64,000 nt of DNA from Keithomyces neogunnii (Eukaryota; Ascomycota; Sordariomycetes; Hypocreales; Clavicipitaceae): the NCBI GenBank assembly GCA_020975405.1, contig JAIOWQ010000004.1, positions 3,162,001-3,226,000 of the forward strand, given 5' to 3'. Positions 1 through 9,342 of the stretch are shown piece by piece. The position numbers and the translations under genes are program-made. The notes under the pieces are model-generated. The model made no database searches. It saw only the letters and a program-made list of their open reading frames with translations, and was not told where the DNA came from. Position 1 is the stretch's first letter. The number at the start of each line of letters is the position of its first letter.

Positions 1-2
1 GC

Positions 3-701
3 GAGACGCTATTCCACCCCCAGGGCGGCGGACAGCCCTCTGACGAAGGCTTCATGACCTGGAACCCCAGTGGCGGCCAGACGGCGACAGACTCGACACC
101 GGAAAACGTCGCTTCGTTCCAAGTCAAGGCGGTCCGCGTGGACGCAATCAACAGCTCGCAGGTCCTGCACCTGGGGTCCTTCACGGCCGCCGCGGCAGAG
201 TCTCGATTGCAGCCCGGAGACGAGGTGAAGCAGGTCCTGGACCAGGAAAAACGGCTGCTGTACTCCCGCCTCCACACGGCAGGCCACGTACTGGGTTCCG
301 CCGTCCGGAGCCTGCTGGAGACGGAGATCCCGGGCTTCGACGAACTCAAGGCGTCGCATTTCCCCGACAGCGCCGCCTGTGAGTTCCAGGGGGCTATAGA
401 GGGCAAGTGGAAGGCGCCCATTCAGGAGCGCGTCAACGAGTACCTGAAGAGGTCCATGCCCGTCGAGATTGACTTTTGGACCGAGGATGACTTTCGCCGC
501 GAGGGGCTCGAGCGGCTCATTCCGGATCGACGACTGCTGCCCCCCGGCGAGGACAAGTTTCGCGTCGTGCGCATCGTCGGCGCAGAGGTGTATCCTTGCG
601 GAGGCACACATGTCGATACCACCGACTTGTGCGGAGACACAACCGTCAAGAAGATCTCCAGGAGCAAAGGGATCAGCCGTGTAAGCTACTCTGTGGCATA
701 G
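3..701 (+). CDS. Alanyl-tRNA editing protein (AlaX-like, SAD domain), 5' end outside the window
   Basis: The reading frame is open from base 3, so the gene starts upstream of the window; it stops with TAG at 699-701. The frame opens with the HPQGGGQPSD-type motif typical of the editing half of alanyl-tRNA synthetases and free-standing AlaX proteins. It then carries HTAGH (about 273-287) and CGGTH (about 597-611), which together supply the zinc ligands of the threonyl/alanyl tRNA synthetase second additional domain. No class II aminoacylation core is visible in this part. The known role of the family is hydrolysis of mischarged Ser- or Gly-tRNA(Ala) in trans, in the cytosol or mitochondria. 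The short tail after CGGTH suits an AlaX/AARSD1-type protein better than a full synthetase, but only the missing 5' part can decide. The gene converges on the next one with about 200 bp between stop codons. Confidence 0.85.
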   Translation, partial: ETLFHPQGGGQPSDEGFMTWNPSGGQTATDSTPENVASFQVKAVRVDAINSSQVLHLGSFTAAAAESRLQPGDEVKQVLDQEKRLLYSRLHTAGHVLGSAVRSLLETEIPGFDELKASHFPDSAACEFQGAIEGKWKAPIQERVNEYLKRSMPVEIDFWTEDDFRREGLERLIPDRRLLPPGEDKFRVVRIVGAEVYPCGGTHVDTTDLCGDTTVKKISRSKGISRVSYSVA

Positions 702-907
702 GGACTCATTGGTGCTGTTTGCTTTTGCGAGCGGGCATGTTGGGAGGGGAAATTTGTAGAATTTATATGTCCATATCACGCCTCTTGAGGATGCAACACT
801 GCAGTCCCATAAAGTCGCTAGTCCACGGTCCTTGCATACGCTGCCTGAGATCCATTACGCACGTCTGCACTATCCCTGGCCCTCCCGAAAGTACGTGTCT
901 TGTCAAC

Positions 908-2306
908 TCACAGGGCAACCTTGACAGCTACTACACTTGTCGATAGGAAGCCCGTTACGAATAGCCAGGCCTTGCGCTGGCCGTTTTCTTTTGCCGGGTC
1001 AATGGCAACCAGAACGGCAGCGCTCGCAGTGCGGATCCGGGTCGAGTCGTCCTCGAACAGCAGCTCCTTGTGCCACTTGCCGTCGCTCGAGGGGGTGGCC
1101 TTCCAGACCATGACCCCGTCATCTCCCCGAGGGCTTCTCTGGTTCTTGGCCAGGTCGATGGCTCTTGTGAGACCAGCCCCGATGAGACCGCTCGCGTCAA
1201 ACGTCTTGTTCGCGTACGGGTCGCGGAACCAGCTGGGGTTGTCCACGATCGAATCAAACTCGAGGGATTCCTTCACCTTGATGGTGGGCGATTCATTGTC
1301 ATTCTTGGGCGCGACAATGGCGCCAATGTGGACTCTACCACTGGTGCAGCTCGCAACCAGAATGTCGGATGGCGTTGGACCATGGGCGAGGCCGTTGTTG
1401 TTGTGCACGCCATCCAGCGCGACCGAAGCCTTTACTTCGTGATGGTCGTCCCGGAAGGACCCGTCAGTCGTCTCGGTGAACTCGACAAAGACTGTGTTGG
1501 ACCACTTGGCGCCGTAATACACCGTCTCCACGTCGCGCATAAGGCCCTCCCTGTAGAAATGGTCGTTGGTTACGAAAAAGGACGTTGGGGACACGGCGAC
1601 GATGTCGTTTGGTGTCGTGATGAGGGGATCCCACACAGACCGGACGTGGTCGACAGTGTCGCTGCCAATGGTGTAATGGAACACTTCGATGAGGGAGCGA
1701 GCCTTGTTTTCTCTCGTGTTTCGGTCCTCGCTGTAGGCAGGGCTGGGGACGTGGTTGACGGCGAATATATAGACAGCCTGGCCCTTTGGCTTGCCAGGGT
1801 CGTCAATGACGTCGATGCCGTGCGTGACAAACGGCCCGTTGAAGTTGGTGAACTGCAGCCTCTTTGCCTTCATCGTCTGGTGGGGGCGGTCAGCGCGTGA
1901 GCTATTGGATATTTCAAGTCCAGTTGCCGCCAAGTTCAAGACGCAGCAGCGGCAGGGGGCTGCTTACCGTGGGGTCAATCGCTTCGATGACGCCCTGGGC
2001 CTTCAAACCAACATTGGGGTCATCGAGGTGGCCCAGGCCGGGAAACCAAGCATATCGGGTGACCTCGTTGCCTTCGCAGGCAGTAAAGAGGAGATTGCTG
2101 GCTTCGTTGTAATGGATGTCCTCGCAGTGCACCGTGTCCGGGACAAGGTGCAAGTCGTCGGCGTTTGTCACGACGGTGCTGGTCGGTTTTCGTCCAAGCC
2201 CGAGCACAACCTTTGCTCTCGGCACTTCGGCCGTGTAGAAAAGGGCAGCAAGAATCGCAAGCACGAGAATTGCTCCTGATGAAGCCAAAGACGGCCCGCC
2301 CGCCAT
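908..2306 (-). CDS. Paraoxonase/arylesterase-family protein, two exons, N-terminal membrane anchor
   Basis: Exon 1 is 2306-1968 and exon 2 is 1876-908. The 91-nt intron has a GTAAGC donor and a CCACCAG acceptor in phase 0, giving about 435 residues. The start is placed at 2306 because a hydrophobic anchor (about residues 8-24) follows directly; an in-frame ATG at 2432 would add 42 unremarkable residues. Family-specific stretches are visible: EDIHYN near the start, a PNDIVAV segment followed by TNDHFYREG, NNNGLAHGP, and IVDNP. In serum paraoxonases the equivalent Asn/Asp residues bind the catalytic calcium in a six-bladed propeller. The known family activity is lactone or aryl-ester hydrolysis; the substrate here is unknown. 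The anchor suggests a secretory-pathway or membrane-bound enzyme, as in PON1. The fold and family are fairly sure, the substrate is not. Confidence 0.8.
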
Positions 2307-2466
2307 GTTAGCCGTGGTCCGGGTGTTTATGTTGAGTCTTGTCGAGCCGGGGTAGGCAGGGGCCAGGCCAAGATCAATGCAAGCTTTAGGCGATTGCAAG
2401 CACCAATGGGATCTGGTCAGCTCCCCCACCACCAGAGTGCGGGGAAATGGCCAGCGACTGTCGCAC

Positions 2467-2660
2467 TAAGGCGCTGTAAATCTAGCACCCGTGCTCGGAT
2501 TATTGAATCAGCGCGCCCGACGCACAGGGCCCCGCGCCCTCTATAAATCGAGGCGCACACAGTCAATTTCATATGTAGAAAATCAAGGCTTTTATAATAT
2601 CTTTTGCACCTATCTTCGTGTGCGCTCCCGAGCACACACTGTGTGTGCGTTACGTGTGAC
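2467..2660 (+). repeat. Orphan copy of the promoter region of the MADPRY-family gene at 22.1-23.6 kb
   Basis: This 194-bp segment matches the complement of 23671-23865, the region upstream of the family gene on the minus strand, with scattered differences. Shared landmarks are the GGCGCTGTAAATCTAGCACC start, a TATA-like CTATAAATCGAGGC, the AATCAAGGCTTTT block and a run of alternating GTGTGCG near the end. Similarity stops at GTGTGAC; no family coding sequence follows here. Confidence 0.85.
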
Positions 2661-2823
2661 AGAAACAAATGGCGAAAAGCGGTCTCCACCAGGCATTTGC
2701 AGGCGAAACGCACTTGACCATTTAGACGACTGGGGGTATGCCAGGTTGTCTGTCTGTCAGCAGGGCTCGCCCCCCTTTATTCTTCTCCATTTCAGCCACA
2801 GTTTCTCTACGGCGTGCGTGAAC

Positions 2824-3020
2824 ATGGCCTCGGCAGCCATCCAGCACGGACATGTCGATTCCGTTGCTCTGCTTCTCCAAGATGGAGCGGATTTATCACC
2901 CCAAACCCCAAGAGATGGGAGCTGAACCGCAGGCTTACCTCTACATAAAGCCGCTTGCCTCGGCCAAACAGAGGTGGTTAAGCTCCCATCACATCACGGA
3001 GCAGACCCGTCTATACATGA
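2824..3020 (+). pseudogene. Ankyrin-repeat gene fragment
   Basis: From the ATG at 2824 the frame reads as part of an ankyrin repeat (GHVDSVALLLQDGADL). It meets an in-frame TGA at about 2923 and then continues in the same frame as a second repeat (PLHKAACLGQTEVVKL, then HGADPS). No start-to-stop gene can be built. It is a decayed remnant of a multi-ankyrin protein, a fast-turnover class in filamentous fungi. No promoter or intact neighbour is assigned. Confidence 0.6.
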
Positions 3021-3309
3021 TTTAAACTTGAACGGTGTAACTATAGCATCGCCTCCATCATTTGCTCCATGGCAAGGCCGTTTTAATATGGCTCAAGTTA
3101 ATAATATCACGACTTGCAACATTTGATGTGTCATTAAATGAGAATGATGTTTTAATAGTAAAGCTAATCCCGGTTGCCAAGTCTGTCGAAGCCAAAGCCT
3201 GGTGAGCCATCAACGACCCAAGAAATGTTTTGCCAAATCTATTAGGCACCGGGGTGCTGCAGCACTGCTTGGCCATCTATATCAGGTATCTGTTAAATAG
3301 TGCCCAGGA

Positions 3310-3690
3310 TATAGCAATATCTTTAGAGATGAGCTGGCAGACCTTGTTGCTAAGCAAGGGGCCAATCTCCTAGTCCCAGAGCACCTCCTCCAAGTTTCCC
3401 ATGCTGCTATGCTATGCAGGAGACAGGTCAAGGGTTAGATGGCCACAGACTACTAGTGACAGTGGCAAGGAGTAGAGAGGCCCCCAAGCTCTAAAAGCTT
3501 CCTGAACTCGCTTTCCCGCGCTATTATTTGGGACATGTACTTGCTGCCTGATCACACTACGGTGACTTTGCAGACTACCATGAAGGTTTTAACCTAGACC
3601 AGGCGACCCCAGAGCACGCCCGTGGGCGCCAAAAGTCTCCTACCTATTTCTTTTTACCATGGGAAAGTTCCTCGGTATCCCCAGGCCCAG
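3310..3690 (+). mobile_element. Relic of a Tad-type LINE (end of the RNase H region and C-terminal zinc-knuckle region)
   Basis: Broken frames contain a stretch like the end of a retrotransposon RNase H domain (DELADLVAKQGA) near 3330. Near 3555-3600 follows SHYGDFADYHEGFN, which resembles the conserved GDFAxYHxRF segment near the C-terminus of Tad1-like LINE polyproteins, then GRQKSPTYFF, where the family normally has a Cys-containing GRPKSPxHFF. Several stop codons and frame shifts separate the pieces, so it is dead. The remainder of the element is not visible upstream. Confidence 0.55.
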
Positions 3691-4105
3691 CCCACGCCTG
3701 ATCCTATAGCAGCGATGGGACGATTCCTCGGTAGATCCTGCGAGGCTGCGCATTACGGACCCTTGTTACACGAAGACGAACAAAGCGCCAGTGAGCCAAG
3801 TAGGTATATATAAGCCTGGCGCGCCCTGTACTACTACTTGGCGGTAACTCGTTAAACATGTCGTGTTTCTTTTGTCGAGGCATATGCCACTGATGACGTG
3901 TCCTGATGAAAAATCTTGACAAGTATCGATCGTGCTCCCGCTGACGGGCACAAATATTAACAGAAATGCGGCCGTTTGGCAAACATGTACTGCAGTCGGA
4001 GGGAATTGGCTGAAGAAGCGCCGAGGGGTTTACTGTGAGAGCATGGACGCGACAACTCTGTCGTCGTACTCTTCCTCATCCCTGTAAAAACCTTTCTTGG
4101 GCGGG

Positions 4106-4750
4106 AATTTTGCAGGCCACTCGACCGTGCTTTCCGCTGCTGGCGCCCATGGTGGCACTAACAGCACAGAACCTGACCTTGGGAGAGTTCATCATCTTCT
4201 GTAAAGCACGTCCACTCGGACCTCATGGTCTCTTTCGGAACCATGGAGCTATGGGTATTAGAAGGCCAGCTCTTCTAAACAACGGTGGCTATCTACTGTG
4301 TGATTCATTCACGCCATGCCTTGATGCACCGCAGCGTTTGGCCCAACCCGACGCGACATTCCGGGAAGATGGGTCCTTTCCAAGGTGTATCATCGTTTTT
4401 GGCTTGAAGAATATTGTAAATAGCATTTCTTAGCTCAGCACGTTATTTGCTCCGATGGGAGATTCCGCGGGACGTTAAATACACACTGTAAAACTTCTGC
4501 TTCCACGCAGCTGTTAGCCGCTACATAGTCGGCGGCGGAGTAGGCATTTTTCAGGCTACCCGGCCATGCATTTGGCGCTGCGGACCCGTCTGGGGCTTAA
4601 CAGCAATAAACGAGGACTTTGGCAGAGTTCACCCTCATTTGCGGTGCTGGTCCCCGACAACAAACACCTCGACCTTTACTGCCTTGGGAACCAAGGTAGG
4701 CGTAAGGTATTGGAAGGGCCTACCCTTCTAAACAACGGTAGCTGGCTGTG
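4106..4750 (+). repeat. Degenerate direct repeat, two copies of about 190 bp
   Basis: A segment at about 4106-4300 and another at about 4546-4750 align imperfectly in the same orientation. Shared blocks are TAACAGCA, AGAGTTCA, and CTTCTAAACAACGGT followed by GGCTATCT or AGCTGGCT. No coding potential is convincing. It may be a decayed tandem repeat or the 3' non-coding part of the neighbouring LINE relics. Confidence 0.45.
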
Positions 4751-5317
4751 GAGGTTTTGCGCCCTGAAGGCAGGCCATGTGCGAGCAGCCTCTGATCCCT
4801 TCAAGGGTTTTTCCCTACCGCCGTTCCTGCGCTGTTTCTATCGCTCGGTTACTGGAGCATAGACTGCGGCAGCAGCTCTAGCGAGCAACGAGAGAATTCT
4901 AGGTGGTGAAAACCAAGGGTCGACTCGCTGCCTCTACATCCCGCTGGCGGGTGCGAGGCCCTGACTTTTTCCACACCTTTAAGCCGATTACATGCCAGAT
5001 AGGATGTTGACTGCTTGGTAGAATTCCAGGTATTTGTGGCGCCTGTCTTGGACACTTATGCTGAAGTGCTTAGCGAAAACCTACCGCTGGGGTCAGGTAG
5101 GAAAGCCGCCTCCGGAAACCGAGCCCGACCCTTTCACGCGAGGACTTGCAGGAGGCACTCGACGGGTTCGCTCTCATGGTAGGAAATGGAGCTGTATATA
5201 GTCATGCCTAGCCTTAGCACGCCGCCTTTCCTCTTCCTGGAGTCTGTGTAGCTGTTTGCTTCCGGCGCTTAAACATATCAGTCAGTCAATCAAGTGTCCA
5301 TGGATAGGTATTCGACG

Positions 5318-5660
5318 CTGAGGCTGTAGGAGCGGTTGAGGAGGGTCTCCGCGCTGCCGTAACACTCCAGACGCATCGGATGGTCCAATCATAGTCTGGC
5401 TCGACAACCAGGCGGCGGCATCATGCCTTGTACGCCTCAGACTCGTGCCAAGCAACCTTTCTCAAGTTGCAGGAAATCGGAGCCGCACACGGCGCAACAC
5501 AAGTCCGGTGGCGCCCGGGTCATATGGATGTCCCCGGCAACGAACGTGCCGATGCGCTTGCAAAGGCAGGCTGCACCCTCCCAGAGCCCGAAAACGCAAA
5601 ACCAACCCTCGCGTATGTTTTTAGGCTGGCCAGAAAACATCTGAAGGTTATGCTTCAAGC
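5318..5660 (+). mobile_element. Relic of the RNase H domain of a Tad-type LINE
   Basis: Three frames must be joined to read this remnant. First comes an EAVGAVEEGL segment (about 5323), then IIVWLDNQAAAS in another frame (about 5390). Last is an uninterrupted stretch with VRWRPGHMDVPGNERADALAKAG (about 5500-5570) and a tail with LAYVFRLARK. The PGHxxxxGNExAD signature is that of the RNase H domain of LINE polyproteins. Frame breaks show that it is inactive. It ends about 150 bp short of the stop codon of the convergent gene at 5817. Confidence 0.7.
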
Positions 5661-5816
5661 ATGGTGGCCAGACTCAACCTTGTCAGTTCTTTCAACAGCT
5701 GGTGAACCTGATATTCTGTACGTGCGTCGACCAGGTTTGCAGGTGGGGGCTTCCGGACTGGACCATTCCATCGTGTTGGAGGGCATGCTGCATTCTAATC
5801 GGAATTCTTTTCTATT

Positions 5817-7712
5817 TCATCCTTTATTGTTTGGAGGCGGGGTGTTTCTTGCTGCAGCGAAGCTGTTCGGCACGCCGGATATCCAAGATTTTACTCGAGC
5901 CGGCGTGTTTGGTGGACAGCTCGCCTCCTCATCCCTAGTGTCTTCATCCTCATCTGACTCATATGTGTCGAGCCACTCATGCTTCCATATCTTCGCTTCA
6001 TGTCGCGCCCAACCTCCAAAGCGCAACCAGCCAAAAATGCTACGCGTCGCATTCTCTGAAATAACTTCCTTCTCTCGGTCTAACGCTCCGTAATAAATAC
6101 GTATTTGGTACGTATCGGTATCTTCCACGGGTAAGTAGTCTAAATCCTTCTGACTGTCCCGCGATGGCTGAAGCTCCCACACGTCGTTCTCACATTTCCA
6201 CGAAATTCCACGATACTGAAGCTGGTGCCCATCGCACTTGTCGTGGAGGCGAACTTCAATATCAACGTCTTTAATACTGGTTACCCCAAACGGTCTCCAC
6301 TGACACGCTGGAATCCGGGCATGTTGGTCTGCTTGAGAGAGGAAGAGCAGACGACACTCATCCGCACGCAAGACATACCCACCTATAGCAAGAGGGTTTG
6401 ATACAGGCTGCTGAATGAATGACTGGACTGTCCTTGACCACGCAGCAGAAGGAAGGTCTATTGGTATTTGCCCATATCGCACTTCCTGTATAAGCTTATC
6501 CTGTAGACCTAGAATAAGGCTGCCAAGCCATAGACATGCAACTCTTGGTGACCGCTCCATACACATACGCCCAATAATAGATGGCTTATTATGAGCTAGG
6601 TGGTCTATCGCGGCCAAAGTTCCCTGTAGCCATGGAGTTACAGCATTGCATTCAACTGTAGGATTGTAAAATATGCTGAACATCATGGGACGTATGCCGC
6701 GAGTATAGCAACTCAACATTAGTAGCTTGTCCAGGTCATGGTCCATGTGCAGATGGTCATTCCGCTGCCTGTCGTCAGGGGGGTGCAATGCAACAAGGGG
6801 TGCTCGTCTCCAGTTGAGAATTTTCGGACGTGGTAGATGTGATATACTCCCGGCCATGGATGGGAGCAGGAGTACAGAAGCTAATGCGGCGTGGCTTTGG
6901 TCGATAATGGTATGGCCCACACAGAACTTGTTAAGGTAACTAAGTGCAACTGAAGATGATGCCGCAGGATATTCTAAAGGCGAGCCATATGTGGTCTGTA
7001 ATATAGCAAAGCGCCGTTGTGACTGAAGGTGAATTGACCAAGGCGAGAAGAACATGGTCCTTTTGATTGTCATGGTGGCTTCCCAACCTCGGCCAGAGCT
7101 CAAAATGGCCGCCCACCACCTTGCCTCGTCCGCGTTCACATCCCCTATGTTGATTATAGTCATGCTTTGGCTGTCCTGATGACACGTCAAATCCTTATAT
7201 TGTGAGGCCTTGCTGTGGGTGTACGCAAGAGAACAAGACCCAGATATGACTTCAGTCCAGCGGGCAGACAGAATATACATCCAAGCTAGCATTAGAACCC
7301 CTAGATAGTCGTCTTTTTGTGCAAACCATGGGCCGTAAGGAGGTTCATCTTGGCTCATGTCAGGCATTGATAGTGAGATTGGATCCCTAATACCGAGCCG
7401 GATCTGAATGGGGTATCGGAAAGAGGGCAACTCCTCATCACTTGTTACTCCAGAGGGCAACTCGTCATCACTTGTTACTCCAGTAGACCCCCAGAGTGAT
7501 AAGCCTGTAGCGGCCACCCCTCTTTTGTCATGTCTCAAACTCAAGTTGCCGGGGAAAACGGGCTGTTGTTGGAGGGCGTCATGGACAGTGAGATACCGTG
7601 TTGGAAGTTTAGGGTCCTTGATAATATTGAAATAAAGCTGGGCCCAAGTTTTGTAGCTCTCTTCATATATGCAACGGAACCGTTCTGGGCTTATTCGAAC
7701 TGTATCGCCCAT
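5817..7712 (-). CDS. Conserved fungal hypothetical protein, 631 aa
   Basis: This is a single uninterrupted exon of 631 codons. No catalytic motif, signal peptide or membrane segment is evident. The protein is rich in Trp, His and Cys in its central and C-terminal parts. Its most family-like stretch is DHDLDKLLMLSC through NATRSIFGWLRFGGWAR (roughly residues 330-590). From memory, similar proteins recur in Fusarium and Metarhizium genomes, often under an uninformative immunoglobulin-like database name. The C-terminus is acidic (ESDEDEDTRDEE) and then Pro-rich. Near the N-terminus a ten-codon unit is duplicated (GVTSDDELPS then GVTSDEELPS). The intact frame between retroelement relics argues that it is under selection. 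Function unknown. Confidence 0.7.
   Translation of the reverse strand: MGDTVRISPERFRCIYEESYKTWAQLYFNIIKDPKLPTRYLTVHDALQQQPVFPGNLSLRHDKRGVAATGLSLWGSTGVTSDDELPSGVTSDEELPSFRYPIQIRLGIRDPISLSMPDMSQDEPPYGPWFAQKDDYLGVLMLAWMYILSARWTEVISGSCSLAYTHSKASQYKDLTCHQDSQSMTIINIGDVNADEARWWAAILSSGRGWEATMTIKRTMFFSPWSIHLQSQRRFAILQTTYGSPLEYPAASSSVALSYLNKFCVGHTIIDQSHAALASVLLLPSMAGSISHLPRPKILNWRRAPLVALHPPDDRQRNDHLHMDHDLDKLLMLSCYTRGIRPMMFSIFYNPTVECNAVTPWLQGTLAAIDHLAHNKPSIIGRMCMERSPRVACLWLGSLILGLQDKLIQEVRYGQIPIDLPSAAWSRTVQSFIQQPVSNPLAIGGYVLRADECRLLFLSQADQHARIPACQWRPFGVTSIKDVDIEVRLHDKCDGHQLQYRGISWKCENDVWELQPSRDSQKDLDYLPVEDTDTYQIRIYYGALDREKEVISENATRSIFGWLRFGGWARHEAKIWKHEWLDTYESDEDEDTRDEEASCPPNTPARVKSWISGVPNSFAAARNTPPPNNKG
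7423..7482. repeat. In-frame 30-bp tandem duplication inside the 631-aa gene
   Basis: Two adjacent 30-nt units starting GAGGGCAACTC differ at one position (CCTCATC versus CGTCATC). Because the unit is ten codons long, the reading frame is kept. It looks like a recent slippage or unequal-exchange event. Confidence 0.9.
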
Positions 7713-9342
7713 CTCTAACTGAAAAGGATGGGTGACATTCGCGTCGAAGGGCGTTGGAGGACGTTTCTACTGTGATGCGTAGAGAGTTGGCGAATGTTTT
7801 CTTTTCATTGTTGGTTCGTGAGGGGCAGACGTGCAGGTGGAGACGCCAGGAAAATAGCGGGGCCCTCAGTATGGAACCCCCAACCGCCCCCCCCCCTTGG
7901 CTTTTAATTGGAGGAATGAAGGCGGAATGTAGCGCCAGGAGAAAGCTCGTTTCATACTCCGTACAGGACGCCAAATGAGACAATGGAGGCCAACTTGCAG
8001 CGCCTACCAAGCTAATTTGGCGCGCGCTTACACTAGACCATCTTTCACATCGCCTTGAGCGGTTAGCACACTTGGTAGAGATTGACATTGATTGTGAAAT
8101 ATTTAATACGGGCGCGTTCCTCAAAAAGAATCAGGAGTTATCAAAACGCGGGAACAGACCAAACATTTCCCATACAGAAGGAGCTTGCTGAGTTTCACAG
8201 CTGTTTAACTCCGATTATCGTGGGTTCTAAATGCAATGAACACAACACATCGTGCGAGGCAAGAGGTTGCCGGAAAAGGTTTAAAGTCTGCCAAACGGGG
8301 AGCCATGACGAGTGGGATGCGCCTGAGGGTGCCTACGTTCTCTGCAGGGGCTGCCCTGACCATCCCTATTCATGCAGCAGTGTGGACATCTACAATAACA
8401 CGGCTGTTCTGAGTGCGCTGTGTCTGGAAATGGATTGTGTCTGGAAATGGGCTGTGCAGTTGGGACGGTCTGCGGCGGTGCCAGAACAAATGATTGAGTG
8501 AAGAAATAGGCATATGCCTTGGGGCGGATGCCTCTCGAAACGAGGAAACCAACGATGGAAACACTCCGTTGGGGGTGCCGCCTTTTAGGTGACGTTACGG
8601 AGTGGGCGAGAGTTGAACGCCAGGAAGCGCGTCCTGCAAGAGCGGCATCGGAATAGCGGCAAAGCTGTGCTACAGCACCTCATCATTCGTTCCGACACTT
8701 TCCTCGTTTGTCCATCCATCTGTTGTCAGGGACACCCGTTTGGCTGTAATGTCTTGCGCGTTTCACGGGGCGGAGAGTTCTGAGTGGCCTACACACCCCC
8801 CTGACAGACTGCGAACAGCACCAAGTGGGGGAAATGTTTAGGGGAGGTTTTGGACAGTACAAGAGACCGGCCAGCCGCTAGCCAGCCCACCCGCTACCGC
8901 ACAGAGTCCTTCAAGCCCTGGCCAACTGAGCAGCCCGATGGGTGCCACCACCACAACAGCTCAGGGCATATTGTATCATGGACTGCTGGCGTTTGTACAT
9001 GCATTAATTACTTGACTTCTTAGTAAGTACTACTGGTACTTACTCTCTTAAGTAGGTAATTACTTTTCTTACTTGTAAACCTATATGGTAAGCGCCTTAT
9101 TATAGGTCTGTTATGCTGACTATTATTCCGTTTGCACCACCACCACCGCGGGGTGGCTCGTGCAGCCGGCCTAATATGCAGCCTACGCGCTGGGATCGTA
9201 ACAGTTACCATTAAGGGGTTAGGTTACCCTATAGCTTGATGCCATTGATAAATATGGAGCCGGTACCCGACAGACCAGAACCAGTTTGCTTCCTTCTCTG
9301 CAGAACCGCACAAATCCATCACTTGTTCCTCTCCTGCTCTAA
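7713..9342. other. Intergenic stretch without a convincing gene
   Basis: The 7.7-8.0 kb part is the upstream region of the 631-aa gene. An open frame of 139 codons at 8082-8501 is Cys-rich but shows no recognisable domain. At 9005-9080 a cluster of AGTAAGTAC/TACTTAC-like motifs occurs. From about 9220 the sequence (GTTACCCTA, then ATATGGAGCCGGT and GACAGACCAG) is shared with the upstream region of the family gene at 27638. The last 50 bp before 9343 are nearly identical to the upstream region of the copy at 23613. Confidence 0.6.

Noticed and set aside
8082..8501. 139-codon Cys-containing frame
   Set aside because: No signal peptide, no conserved cysteine spacing, and no good start context; could be a relic but cannot be supported.
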